Below are positions 33,531 to 42,772 of a stretch of 64,000 nucleotides of DNA, piece after piece. Numbering within the stretch: position 1 is the stretch's first letter; every line of letters begins with the position of its first letter. Source of the DNA: Betaproteobacteria bacterium UBA5216 (GTDB lineage: Bacteria > Pseudomonadota > Gammaproteobacteria > Burkholderiales > SG8-41); contig DHVE01000117.1 in assembly GCA_002412495.1 (NCBI GenBank), positions 10,484 through 74,483 of the forward strand, in the 5' to 3' direction. The position numbers were made by a program, and so were the translations under genes. A model generated the notes under the pieces. It worked only from the letters and a program-made list of their open reading frames with translations, made no database searches and had not been told where the DNA came from.

Positions 33531-34919
33531 CTATCCGCCGAGCAATTCGGTCAGCGCCCTCGCGTCAGGCAGATTCTCAACGTCCATGACCATCGCGCGC
33601 ACGGCTTCGGCACGCGCGGGTGACAGCACGGCCTTGGTATTGCTCATGAATTTCGCCACGACTTGTGCTTCGGTCGCGGGATCATCGGGACCGATGTCTT
33701 CGCGTCGTGAAATTTGTTCGCCGTTTTTCATGCGGATAATGACTTCGCCGGAACGGGTTTTCGGGAAACCGGAATTCGGATCCAGTTCATAGCTGACCTT
33801 TTGTGCGAGTGCCAGTAACGCCGGATCGGTATAGGAAGACTCTTCCAGTTCATCAAACCCGAACTGCCCGCGCACCAGACTGCACGCAATACCATAGTAG
33901 ATGCTGAATTGCGCGGGATAACTGCCCGCCGGCTTGAGTTTCGCTTCCGCCGGTTCGCAAATCAGTGGCACCGTTACATCGGCCACCAGCGCGCGTATCG
34001 ATTCGATATGGTCGACGTTTATCTTATGCGCATGACGCAACTGGATCGCCGCGTTCATGAAGGCGTGCAACTGGTGGCACGCGGGATAAAGCTTGAACGA
34101 GGATCGCGTGAACTCCCAGCGCTCGTTGAGCCCCGTGCTCGCCAAATTTAAATCAGCCGCCGCGGCATGCTCACCGAGAAAACAATTGTAGAGACCAAAT
34201 TTCCCTTCATACGCTTCAGCCGGCCCGGTGAAACCTTGCCGTGCCAGCGATGCCGCCGTCACCGCGGATACGCCCGCCCAGCCCGGATGCATGCGCTTGG
34301 CCCACGTGTCGTCCTGCAGCGGTTGCAGGGTGCCAGATGCCGTGCTCAACGCGAGGCCCTGCGCCATCACCAGTTGCGCATGACTCAAGTGCAGCAGACG
34401 CCCGGCGATCAATGCGGAACCGAAGGTGCCCACCAGATTGGTCGCGTGAAATCCTTTTTTGTTGAACCCGCCTTTGCCGGCGGCGGCGATACGCGCCGCG
34501 ACTTCCAGCCCAAGGATCAGCGCGGCCAACAATTCTTTGCCGCTGGCGTGTACCTGGCTGGCAACGCCCAAAGCCGTCGGGACGCAGCTTGCCGTGAGAT
34601 GCGCGGAACCGGGCAAATAGGTGTCGTCAAAATCCAGGCCATGCACCAGCATGCCGTTCATCAAAATCGCATCGCGCAACGCCAGCCTCGCTGGCATGCC
34701 GATCACGCGAGCGTCACCGCTGCTCAGCCCCTGCAACGCGGTCAAGCCCTTGTGCGCGAATTCAAAACGCGTGGCCGCGTAGGCGTTGCCGATGGCGTCC
34801 AGCATCAACAGCTTGGCGCTGTTGCGCACCTCTTGCGGAATGGCCTTCCCATCCTGCGTGGCGACGAAGCCCGCGAAAATGTCCGACAGATTTTTTTTGC
34901 CTGTCATCACGGCACTCAC
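33531..34919 (-). CDS. MmgE/PrpD family protein
   Basis: Protein of 462 aa in the family of 2-methylcitrate dehydratase PrpD and cis-aconitate decarboxylase. Typical parts are LLMLDAIGNAYAATRFEFA near residue 35, VHGLDFDDTYLPGSAHLTAS near residue 97, KKGFHATNLVGTFGSA near residue 155, KLYPACHQLHAFMNAA near 280 and SIYYGIACSLVRG near 340. The GTG at 34919 overlaps the CapA stop; an ATG at 34907 is a good alternative. Expected to dehydrate, decarboxylate or isomerise a tricarboxylic or related acid, which fits the receptor-rich setting. Exact reaction unknown. Confidence 0.87.
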   Translation of the reverse strand: MSAVMTGKKNLSDIFAGFVATQDGKAIPQEVRNSAKLLMLDAIGNAYAATRFEFAHKGLTALQGLSSGDARVIGMPARLALRDAILMNGMLVHGLDFDDTYLPGSAHLTASCVPTALGVASQVHASGKELLAALILGLEVAARIAAAGKGGFNKKGFHATNLVGTFGSALIAGRLLHLSHAQLVMAQGLALSTASGTLQPLQDDTWAKRMHPGWAGVSAVTAASLARQGFTGPAEAYEGKFGLYNCFLGEHAAAADLNLASTGLNERWEFTRSSFKLYPACHQLHAFMNAAIQLRHAHKINVDHIESIRALVADVTVPLICEPAEAKLKPAGSYPAQFSIYYGIACSLVRGQFGFDELEESSYTDPALLALAQKVSYELDPNSGFPKTRSGEVIIRMKNGEQISRREDIGPDDPATEAQVVAKFMSNTKAVLSPARAEAVRAMVMDVENLPDARALTELLGG

Positions 34920-36043
34920 GCGCCGGTGACGACAACCTCGTCGCCGTCAACGGTGAATTGGTGATCGAAGCCCACGGACGCCCATTCCATGTATTGCTGG
35001 ATATCCGCAAAGCGTGGGTCGCCGCTACGCAGCACCTCGGGCCGGTATTTTTTATCGATCTTCATCGGCAAAAACGAAACGCGCTGGATACCCGATTTCG
35101 ACACCACGGCCTTGGCCAGCAGGCTGCGCGTGCAATCCCGGCCGTACGGCATGAACGGGTATTCCGGATCGAGTTCGGCGTGGTTCGTGACCACGCCTTG
35201 CTTCCACGGTGCCTCATTCCACGCGCCCCAGGTGCCCGTGCGCGTCATGCAAAATACGCCGAGACTGTAAAAAATCGCCTTACCTTTGTAGACCTCAATT
35301 GCCTTGGGGATGTGCGGCGAATGGCCCACGATCAGGTCGGCGCCCGCGTCGATGCACGCATGCGCCGCGGTGACCTGGTAATCCGAAATCACGCGCGGTA
35401 TGCGTATCACGCCGAAATGCAGCGCGACAATCACTACATCCACCTGCTCGCGCAGTTTTTTGACGTCTTCGATGAGCATTTTCAGATCATTTTCCTGCGG
35501 CTGCGTCAGCGTGCGCACCGGCGCGTTCGGACCGCGCACATCATACGAAGTGTTAACGCGCAAAGGCGCGATGCCGGGCTTGCCGGGGCCGGCTTCGCTA
35601 CCGGGGTTGCCCACCGAGCAGTAACCGATATAACCGACCTTGACGCCGTTACGCTCAACGATGGCGGGCTGGCGCGCCTCGGCAAGATTGCGCCCGGCGC
35701 CGGTAACTTGTATACCTTTGCCGATGAAAAATTCGCGGGTGTCGATCAACGCTTCCGGGCCCGTATCGTAGGTATGGTTATTCGCCATGGTGATGGCGTC
35801 GAAGCGGCAATCAGTGAATATCTGCGCCATCTCCGGCGGCTGCCCCACTTGCGGTGCAAGCTCGTTGGCGGCGGGGCGCGACGAATACGTGCGCATGCAA
35901 TTCACAAATCGCATGTCGGCCTTCGCCAGCACCGGGCGCACCAGTTCGGTATACCCTTCAACGGTGAAACCATCTTTTGGCCCATGCACGGGACCGCAGT
36001 CCCCGCCCACCAGCAGGGAAATATCACGTATTGCATTCTGCAT
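34916..36043 (-). CDS. CapA-family metallophosphoesterase-like protein
   Basis: Protein of 375 aa in the CapA/PgsA family (calcineurin-like fold, first described in poly-gamma-glutamate capsule loci). LLVGGDCGPVHG near residue 11, TMANNHTYDTG near residue 86 and VDVVIVALHFG near residue 200 are metal-site blocks. DLIVGHSPHIPKAIEVYKGK is the fourth. No signal peptide is seen. It overlaps the MmgE/PrpD gene by four bases, an unexpected partner for a capsule function. It may act instead on a small metabolite. It diverges from Bug copy 10. Confidence 0.82.
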   Translation of the reverse strand: MQNAIRDISLLVGGDCGPVHGPKDGFTVEGYTELVRPVLAKADMRFVNCMRTYSSRPAANELAPQVGQPPEMAQIFTDCRFDAITMANNHTYDTGPEALIDTREFFIGKGIQVTGAGRNLAEARQPAIVERNGVKVGYIGYCSVGNPGSEAGPGKPGIAPLRVNTSYDVRGPNAPVRTLTQPQENDLKMLIEDVKKLREQVDVVIVALHFGVIRIPRVISDYQVTAAHACIDAGADLIVGHSPHIPKAIEVYKGKAIFYSLGVFCMTRTGTWGAWNEAPWKQGVVTNHAELDPEYPFMPYGRDCTRSLLAKAVVSKSGIQRVSFLPMKIDKKYRPEVLRSGDPRFADIQQYMEWASVGFDHQFTVDGDEVVVTGA

Positions 36044-36124
36044 TGTTGTCTCCGGAATACCGCTTGCGAGGATGATTGCCGATCAGGCATGATGATATTT
36101 TATGCGCGACTCGGATAATTCGCC

Positions 36125-37132
36125 ATGATCAGGCTTGCCACTTTACAGGTATCGGTACGACGCTTTGCGCTCGCGACGTGCGGCGTGCTTGCGGTCGCTG
36201 CCGTGACTATGGTGAACATGGCGCACGCGCAACAACCGTACCCCAATCGCCCCATCCGCGTCATTGTGCCGCTGGCGCCCGGCGGCGCGGGCGATATCGC
36301 GGCGCGGCTGTTCGGTCAAAAACTCAGTGACGCATTTAATCAACAAGTGGTCATCGATAACCGCCCCGGCGCGGGCGGCATCATCGGCGCCGATCTCGCC
36401 GCCAAGGCCGCGCCGGACGGCTATACGCTGGTGCTGGTGGGTGGCAATCACACGATATTCCCCAGCCTGCACAAGAAAATGCCGTACGACATGATCAAGG
36501 ATTTCGCGCCGGTATCGATGCTGGCCGCCTATCCGCATCTGCTGCTGGTGAATCCCGCGCTGCCCATTAAATCGCTGAAAGACCTGATCGCGCTGGCCAA
36601 AACCAAACCCGGGTTGATTAATTATTCATCCGGCGGCAATGGTTCCACCGCGCACATGACCGCGGAGTTGTTCAAGAGCAGCACCGGAATTAACGTGGTG
36701 CATGTGCCGTACAAAGGCGCGACACCCGCGCTGGTTGCCGTGGTTGCCGGCGAAGCGGGACTGGCTTTTTATTCGGCATCGGCCGCCATGCAGTACGTGA
36801 AGCCTGGCCGGCTGCGTGCGCTGGCGACCACCGGCGAAAGACGCTCGCCGTCGATTCCGGATTTGCCGACGGTGGCGGAGTCGGGCGTGCCGGGATTCGA
36901 GACGACCGCGTGGTCGGGTTTGCTCGCGCCCGCCGGAACACCCCGGCCCGTCATCGCCAAACTCTACAATGAACTTGCGCGCATCCTGCAAATCCCCGAA
37001 GCCAAGGAGCGGCTCGCCGCCATTGATTTTGAACCGGTGGGCAACACGCCGGAAGCCTTTGCCGCGTACATCCGGAAAGATATTCAGAAGTGGGCAAAAG
37101 TCGTGAAAGACTCAGGCGCGAAGGCGGAGTAA
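36125..37132 (+). CDS. Bug/TctC-family tripartite tricarboxylate receptor (copy 10)
   Basis: Receptor of 335 aa with signal peptide to NMAHAQQ. The mature start PYPNRPIRVIVPLAPGGAGD, the block IDNRPGAGGIIGADLA, PDGYTLVL, HVPYKGATPALVAVVAGE and GVPGFETTAWSGLLAP make it one of the most canonical members here. First of a tandem pair, 55 bases before copy 11. It diverges from capA over 81 bases. Confidence 0.92.
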   Translation: MIRLATLQVSVRRFALATCGVLAVAAVTMVNMAHAQQPYPNRPIRVIVPLAPGGAGDIAARLFGQKLSDAFNQQVVIDNRPGAGGIIGADLAAKAAPDGYTLVLVGGNHTIFPSLHKKMPYDMIKDFAPVSMLAAYPHLLLVNPALPIKSLKDLIALAKTKPGLINYSSGGNGSTAHMTAELFKSSTGINVVHVPYKGATPALVAVVAGEAGLAFYSASAAMQYVKPGRLRALATTGERRSPSIPDLPTVAESGVPGFETTAWSGLLAPAGTPRPVIAKLYNELARILQIPEAKERLAAIDFEPVGNTPEAFAAYIRKDIQKWAKVVKDSGAKAE

Positions 37133-37187
37133 CGCCGCTGCTTGCGCGTTCAATAGAGAATACCAAGCGAACAACCGGAGCCCTGGC

Positions 37188-38171
37188 ATGAAAGCGAATT
37201 TCTTGTGGATGGCGCTCCTCGGCCTGGCCGCGCTCGCGCCGCACAGCCGTGATGCGCGCGGCGCGGCGCCCGTGAGTTATCCAACCAAGCCTGTTCGACT
37301 CATCATTCCGTTCATACCCGGTGGCGGCACCGACCTGATCGGCCGGTTGGTCGCGTCCAAACTTTCCGAGCGCCTGGGGAGCCAGATTGTCATTGAAAAC
37401 ATCGGCGGCGCGGGCACCATCATCGGCACGGAGCGGGTCGCCAAGTCGGCACCGGATGGTTACACGCTGTTGTTTGTCGATCCGTCGTTCATGATTCAAC
37501 CGGGGCTGCAAAAGCTGCCCTATGATCCGGTGAAATCTTTTGCAAAAATCGCGTTGGTAACCAACGGGCCCAGCGCGATGGTCGTGCATCCGAGCGTGCC
37601 GGTGAAATCAGTGAAGGAACTCATCGCGCTGGCAAAACAAAAGCCCGGCCAGCTTATCTTTGGAACAGCGGGACTCGGTTCGTCCGCGCACCTGGGGACG
37701 GAGCTCTTTCAAATGATGGCCCATATCCAGATCATGATGGTGCACTACAAGGGCGGAGGCGGCGCCTTGATTGATGCGCTGGGTGGACACAATCATGCCG
37801 TCATCGGCTCCGTGGTGTCGCTAAAACCGCATATCGAATCGGGAAAACTCCGGGGACTGGGCACCACCGGCACCAGGCGCAGTGCCGCGTTGCCGCAGAT
37901 ACCCACCATTGCGGAAGCGGGTTTGCCGCAATTCGAAGTGAATCAGTATCGCGGCCTGCTCGCGCCGGCAGGGACGCCCGCGCCGATTGTTGATCGCTTG
38001 AATGACGAGTTGAAATTCATTCTGGCATCGGACGATTTCAAGAATCTGCTGCTGCGTGACGGCTCGGAACCCGACTATCGAAGCCCCGCTGACTACGATG
38101 CGCTGATCGCTCGGGAAACCGCCCGCTGGGCGAGCGTGATTAAAACCGCCAACCTGCAAGTGCAAAAATAG
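37188..38171 (+). CDS. Bug/TctC-family tripartite tricarboxylate receptor (copy 11)
   Basis: Receptor of 327 aa with GGAG seven bases before ATG. Signal peptide to about residue 27 (RDARGAA). The mature start is SYPTKPVRLIIPFIPGGGTD. IENIGGAGTIIGTE replaces the Arg-Pro of ENRPGAGG by Ile-Gly. HYKGGGGALIDALGGHNH is the ligand loop. Second of a tandem pair with copy 10, but the two differ enough that recent duplication is unlikely. Confidence 0.9.
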   Translation: MKANFLWMALLGLAALAPHSRDARGAAPVSYPTKPVRLIIPFIPGGGTDLIGRLVASKLSERLGSQIVIENIGGAGTIIGTERVAKSAPDGYTLLFVDPSFMIQPGLQKLPYDPVKSFAKIALVTNGPSAMVVHPSVPVKSVKELIALAKQKPGQLIFGTAGLGSSAHLGTELFQMMAHIQIMMVHYKGGGGALIDALGGHNHAVIGSVVSLKPHIESGKLRGLGTTGTRRSAALPQIPTIAEAGLPQFEVNQYRGLLAPAGTPAPIVDRLNDELKFILASDDFKNLLLRDGSEPDYRSPADYDALIARETARWASVIKTANLQVQK

Positions 38172-38196
38172 CCACGGCCGCGGTCAATCCGCGGCG

Positions 38197-38886
38197 CTAA
38201 AACTCCTTCGCCTGCGATGGATGCATGGTGTAGTCGGTCGGCGAAACAGTACCCGGCATCAGCGAACGCAATTGCACCGGCGTCGGGATCAGCGGCAGCG
38301 GCCGGCCGTCGGTGAATGCGGTACGCGCCACGTTCATGATCATGCCGAGCATGGAGTAGTAGCCCACGATGCCCAGAATATCGATGACGCCGGATTCACC
38401 AAACTGCGCCACGGTCTTTTCATAGGTGGGGTCGCTGACGCTCTTGTTGGCCAGCACCTCAGTGACAAAGTCGTAGAGCACTTCTTCGTCCTTGGCCATT
38501 TCCGTCGGACGCCGGCCTTCGGCGATCGCATCCAGCGTGGAGGGTTTGATGCCGGCCTTGATGGCCTTGCCGTAGTGCGCGTTCCACGCATATTGCTGTG
38601 TCCACATGCGCGCGCCCATCATGGTGGCCATCTCGTTGATACGCCGATCCAGCGGGCAGTGATAACGCGTGTATTCACCGACGCGCTGCACGCTCATCAG
38701 AAAACCGGGGCTGCGCAAGATCGGCCAATATGGCCCGCGAATTTCGCCGCGCAGGCCCGACGAGATATCCGCCACGGCCGCACGTTGCGCATCGGTTAGC
38801 TGGGCTTCCGGAATCGGCGGCATGCGATCCGGCAGTATGGCGTAAGTCATTTCGCGAACCTGTTTCGCGGGCGTGTCGGGCTTCAT
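38197..38886 (-). CDS. Carboxymuconolactone decarboxylase (CMD) family protein without CxxC
   Basis: Helical protein of 229 aa from ATG 38886 (GAGGAA upstream). The CMD core is visible as LDRRINEMATMMGARMWTQQYAWNAHYGKAIKAG (residues about 90-122). AhpD-type members have a CxxC pair before the His in this helix. Here the sequence is QQYAWNAH, so redox peroxidase activity is unlikely. DILGIVGYYSMLGMIMNVAR near residue 185 is the second helix. Possible lactone decarboxylase or isomerase of aromatic or acid catabolism. It converges on Bug copy 11. Confidence 0.82.
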   Translation of the reverse strand: MKPDTPAKQVREMTYAILPDRMPPIPEAQLTDAQRAAVADISSGLRGEIRGPYWPILRSPGFLMSVQRVGEYTRYHCPLDRRINEMATMMGARMWTQQYAWNAHYGKAIKAGIKPSTLDAIAEGRRPTEMAKDEEVLYDFVTEVLANKSVSDPTYEKTVAQFGESGVIDILGIVGYYSMLGMIMNVARTAFTDGRPLPLIPTPVQLRSLMPGTVSPTDYTMHPSQAKEF

Positions 38887-39033
38887 GGGAAATTCCTCAT
38901 CAGGAGATACGTAGAGACGGAGCGTTGAATCCGCAATCATAATAGCGCCCGGCGGTTTCGATGCCAATCACAGGGCGACACCGAGGTAAAATCACCGTGT
39001 GCCATTAACACACGCGGCGTGGAAGGAAGGCTT

Positions 39034-39873
39034 TTGAATTTGAACATCGGACATCGTGCAATCTGCATCGCATGCCTGCTGCTGGCGGCGGGATTCGCGA
39101 CGGCGCAAACGCCGCAGGAAACCTACAAACCCGTCGCCGGCCAGCCAGGCAAGGACGTGGTATGGATCCCCACGCCCGATGCCACGCTCGAACAGATGCT
39201 CAACATGGCAAAGGTCACGCCGGACGACTACGTGATCGATCTCGGCTCCGGCGATGGGCGCATGGTCATCGCGGCAGCCAAACGCGGCGCGCGCGCGCAT
39301 GGCGTTGAATTCAATCCTGATCTGGTGGCACTGTCCCAACGTGCCGCGGCGGCGGCTGGCGTGGCAGACAAAGCCACGTTCTCGCAGGGCGACATGTTCG
39401 AAGCCGACATTTCGAAGGCCACCGTGATGCCGTTGTTTTTGTTGCCAAATCACTTGAGCCGGCTGGCGCCGAGGTTTCTCCAACTCAAGCCCGGCGCGCG
39501 CGTTGTATCAAACACCTATGAAATTGGCGGCGGCTGGGAACCCGACGAAACTGTGCGCACCACGCCCTGCAACAGTTGGTGCATTGCGGTGTTGTATGTG
39601 ATTCCGGCGCGCGCGGCCGGTTCATGGCAACTCGCGGACGGCGAGTGGCTACACCTGGAACAGTATTACCAGAAGCTGCAAGGCACTTTCCAGATTGGCG
39701 ACATCGCGGTGCCAATTACGGACGGCAGCCTGCGCGGCCACGACATCCGTTTCAGCGTCAATCAGGTTCGATACAGCGGGCGCATTGACGGCGATGTCAT
39801 GGTGGGCGTGGCGGAAGGGCGCATAAAACGCGACTGGCGTGCCGCGCGAGCAAGCGACGGCGCGAATGAATAG
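39034..39873 (+). CDS. Exported class I SAM methyltransferase-like protein (paralogue 1)
   Basis: About 279 aa. A signal-like N-terminus (CIACLLLAAGFATAQ) is followed by a Rossmann methyltransferase domain: TPDDYVIDLGSGDGRMVIAA is motif I near residue 68 and GVEFNPDLV is motif II. Residues after about 200 form a beta-rich tail (FQIGDIAVPITDGSLRGHDI, YSGRIDGDVMVG). I use TTG 39034 because GGAAGGAAGG lies just before it and the paralogue at 48926 also starts at TTG followed by AAT. GTG 39019 and TTG 39040 are alternatives. Location outside the cytoplasm would separate it from SAM, which is odd. Substrate unknown. Confidence 0.75.
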   Translation: MNLNIGHRAICIACLLLAAGFATAQTPQETYKPVAGQPGKDVVWIPTPDATLEQMLNMAKVTPDDYVIDLGSGDGRMVIAAAKRGARAHGVEFNPDLVALSQRAAAAAGVADKATFSQGDMFEADISKATVMPLFLLPNHLSRLAPRFLQLKPGARVVSNTYEIGGGWEPDETVRTTPCNSWCIAVLYVIPARAAGSWQLADGEWLHLEQYYQKLQGTFQIGDIAVPITDGSLRGHDIRFSVNQVRYSGRIDGDVMVGVAEGRIKRDWRAARASDGANE

Positions 39874-39947
39874 GTCCGCCGAATCGCGCGTCCCCCGAAC
39901 TGCAATGCATGCCATTGGCGAACGCCGCGACAACTCTGGATTAAACC

Positions 39948-42377
39948 GTGTATTCCTGGTTTAAAAAATTCTTTCGCGCGGCCGACGGCAGCACTGCCCT
40001 CAAGGCGCGGGCAGACCAGCAATGGGAGGACGGCAAACTCGAAGACGCGGTGGCCAGCTATCGCCAAGCCATTGCCATTCGAGCGGATTTTGCCGAGGCG
40101 CACAACAATCTGGGAAACGTATTGCGCGCGCAAGGTTTAATCGCCGACGCGGAGCTATGCTTCAAACAGGCGATCACGATCAATCCCGCATTGGCGCAAG
40201 CCAGTTTCAACCTTGCGTACCTGTCGCGGGAACAGGGTCGCATAAACGATGCAATCAGCCATTTCAAGCAAGGGCTGCTGCACAAACCCGGTGTGGCTTC
40301 CATTTACCGCGACCTGAGTGATGCACTGTTTCAGGCGGGACAATCCGCCGAGGCAAAACAGGTGATCGCGCAAGGCATCGCGGTTGATCCCCGCGTCGCG
40401 GATTTGCACTTTGCCATGGGCAATCTGCACACGCATGATCAGGCGCCCGATAAGGCTATCGCGTGTTTCCGGCAGGTGCTGGCCCTTCAGACGGATCATG
40501 TGGTGGCACGCATCCGCCTCGGCAAGCTCCTGATGGAACAGGAGCAATTATATGAAGCCTTGGCCTCGCTCGATGCCGCGCCCGCGATCACGCCGGATTT
40601 CGCCCTGCCTTACTATCAATTGGGCGTTGCGTTTCAATCGCGGGGGGAAATGGAAGACGCGCTGCGCTGCCTGCGAAAAGCGTTTTCGCTCCAGCCTGTT
40701 TCCGCCGAAATGCTTTACAACATGGGCATCACGTTCAAGTCCTGCGGCCAATTGGGCGACGCCATCGCCTGTTACCGCAAGGCAACGGAGTTAAAGCCGG
40801 ATTTTGCCGGTGCCCACTGCAACCTCGGCAACCTGTATTTTGACCTGGGCAATCTGGATGCGGCATTGGCATGTCACCATCGCGCGCTCGCGATCACACC
40901 GGATGCCGTCATCGCCTTGTATGGTTTGGGCTGCGTGCTGGGCGCGCAACAAAAAAGCCTGGAGGCCGCCAGCTGTTTCCAGCGCGTGCTCGCGCAGGAT
41001 CCGGAGAACCTTGGCGCGCGCACGCTGTTGCTGTACCACTTGCAGCACATGTGCGCATGGGACGAACTCGACACGCACATCGCCGCGCTGCGGCGCGCGA
41101 TCGCCGACGACGCGAACCCAGCAAGCGCGCAGAAGCCGTTGTCACCCCTGGCATTCGTTGCAATACCCGGCGCCACTGCACGCGAGCAAAAACACTGCGC
41201 GGAGCAATGGGTGCGTGGTGGCTTGGCCGCCTTGTTGCCGCAGCGCGAGCGGTTGGGCTTTCAGCATCATCGCGCACCCGGGGAGAAAATTTCCGTGGGC
41301 TACCTTTCCGCGGATTTCCGGCAGCATCCCGTGTCGTTTTTGATGGCCGAAGTGCTTGAGTTGCACGACCGCGATGGATTCCATGTCACCGCCTATTCCT
41401 ATGGCCCGGATGACGGCAGCGCACTGCGCGGACGTATTCAGCGCGCGTGCGACGCCTTTGTGGAGCTTCGCAATGTTGATTACGAGGACGCCGCGAAAAA
41501 GATTCATGCGGATCATATCGATATTCTGGTGGACCTGACGGGCCACACTCAGGATGGCCGCACCGACATTCTGGCGCTACGACCCGCGCCCATACAAGTG
41601 AACTACCTCGGTTTTCCGGGCACCATGGGGGCGGATTTTATCGATTACCTGATCGCAGATCGGTTTGTCATCCCGCCGCAAAGCCGGCAACACTACACCG
41701 AGCGGGTGATATGGCTACCCGACTGCTTTCAAGCCAATGACCGCACACGGCCCCGGCCCGCTACGCCCGGCCGCGCAGCCTGCAATCTGCCGGAAGACGC
41801 CTTTGTGTTCTGCTGCTTCAATCAAACCGCCAAGATTACCCCGGACATATTTGATATCTGGTGCCGGTTGTTGCACGCAGTGCCTGGCAGCGTGCTGTGG
41901 CTGCCCGCCAGCAACGCGCACGCCGCCGGCAATTTGAGAAACGAAGCTGAAAAACGCGGCATTGATGCGAGCCGGCTGATCATGGCGCCGCTGATGCAAC
42001 GCGACGCGCATCTGGCGCGGCTGCAATGCGCGGACTTGTTTCTGGATACGCTGCCGTTTAATGCCGGCACCACATGCAGCGATGCGCTGTGGATGGGGCT
42101 GCCCGTCATCACCTGCGCGGGCGACGCCTTTGCGTCGCGCATGGCGGGCAGCCTGTTGACCGCAATCGGCGCGCCGGAGTTGATTACCCACACGCTGGAC
42201 GACTATTACCGGCTCGCGCTTGACCTTGCCACCTCCGCCGGGAGGCTGGCGGGCCTGCGTCGAAAAATCAATGCCAATCGCGACACAGCGCCGCTGTTCG
42301 ATAGCCCGCGCTTCACGCGCAATCTGGAAGCCGCCTACAGACAAATGGTCGCGGCGCGGGCGGGCGGAGGGGAATAG
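39948..42377 (+). CDS. TPR-containing O-GlcNAc transferase, SPINDLY type (GT41)
   Basis: Large protein of 809 aa starting at GTG. Residues about 20-390 hold around ten tetratricopeptide repeats (for example AEAHNNLGNVLRAQGLIADA, AGAHCNLGNLYFDLGNLDA). From about 440 comes a GT41 catalytic region: VGYLSADFRQHPVSFLMAEV, ILVDLTGHTQDGRTDI, QVNYLGFPGTMGADFIDYLI, FCCFNQTAKITPDIFDIW and DTLPFNAGTTCSDALWMGLP with the nucleotide-sugar site. GT41 enzymes transfer GlcNAc, or a fucose in SPINDLY, to Ser/Thr of proteins. No acceptor or sugar gene is next to it. Cytoplasmic, no signal. Confidence 0.9.
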   Translation: MYSWFKKFFRAADGSTALKARADQQWEDGKLEDAVASYRQAIAIRADFAEAHNNLGNVLRAQGLIADAELCFKQAITINPALAQASFNLAYLSREQGRINDAISHFKQGLLHKPGVASIYRDLSDALFQAGQSAEAKQVIAQGIAVDPRVADLHFAMGNLHTHDQAPDKAIACFRQVLALQTDHVVARIRLGKLLMEQEQLYEALASLDAAPAITPDFALPYYQLGVAFQSRGEMEDALRCLRKAFSLQPVSAEMLYNMGITFKSCGQLGDAIACYRKATELKPDFAGAHCNLGNLYFDLGNLDAALACHHRALAITPDAVIALYGLGCVLGAQQKSLEAASCFQRVLAQDPENLGARTLLLYHLQHMCAWDELDTHIAALRRAIADDANPASAQKPLSPLAFVAIPGATAREQKHCAEQWVRGGLAALLPQRERLGFQHHRAPGEKISVGYLSADFRQHPVSFLMAEVLELHDRDGFHVTAYSYGPDDGSALRGRIQRACDAFVELRNVDYEDAAKKIHADHIDILVDLTGHTQDGRTDILALRPAPIQVNYLGFPGTMGADFIDYLIADRFVIPPQSRQHYTERVIWLPDCFQANDRTRPRPATPGRAACNLPEDAFVFCCFNQTAKITPDIFDIWCRLLHAVPGSVLWLPASNAHAAGNLRNEAEKRGIDASRLIMAPLMQRDAHLARLQCADLFLDTLPFNAGTTCSDALWMGLPVITCAGDAFASRMAGSLLTAIGAPELITHTLDDYYRLALDLATSAGRLAGLRRKINANRDTAPLFDSPRFTRNLEAAYRQMVAARAGGGE

Positions 42378-42413
42378 AATGTCGATCAGCGGGTACAAAC
42401 AAGGAGAACATTA

Positions 42414-42755
42414 ATGGCCCTGAAACGCATGGCGATAGAAATCGGCATGGGAACGGATATCCGCGGCGCGGATTACACCAAGGCGGCGGTGCGCGCGCTG
42501 CGCGACGCGCTGTGGCACAACTCGCTTAACGTGGCGGATGCGGTGGGATTGCCCACCGACTCGATGGTGGTCGAAGTGCTGATCGGCGTGCCGAAGCCCG
42601 ATCTTGTCGATAAGGCCGAAGTGCTGAAGGTGTTGCCGCATGGCACCGGCACGGTAAAGGTATTTGAAGGCGGGCTGGAAATTTTTAACGATGCGGGCAC
42701 GGGCTCCACCGTGCTGGCACACGCGGCGGCAATTGTCCGCCTTGATATCAAGTGA
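42414..42755 (+). CDS. Lin0512-family protein (first of tandem pair)
   Basis: Small protein of 113 aa with a strong AAGGAG site. The family pattern KRMAIEIGMGTDIRGADYTKAA is at the start, followed by LWHNSLNVADAVG, VEVLIGVPKPDLVD and a beta-rich end VKVFEGGLEIFNDAG. Function of the Lin0512 family is unknown to me. Its paralogue follows 17 bases later. The pair precedes a quinone-reductase-like enzyme, and the three form a compact unit. Confidence 0.8.
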   Translation: MALKRMAIEIGMGTDIRGADYTKAAVRALRDALWHNSLNVADAVGLPTDSMVVEVLIGVPKPDLVDKAEVLKVLPHGTGTVKVFEGGLEIFNDAGTGSTVLAHAAAIVRLDIK

Positions 42756-42772
42756 GCACTTGGGGAACCGAC

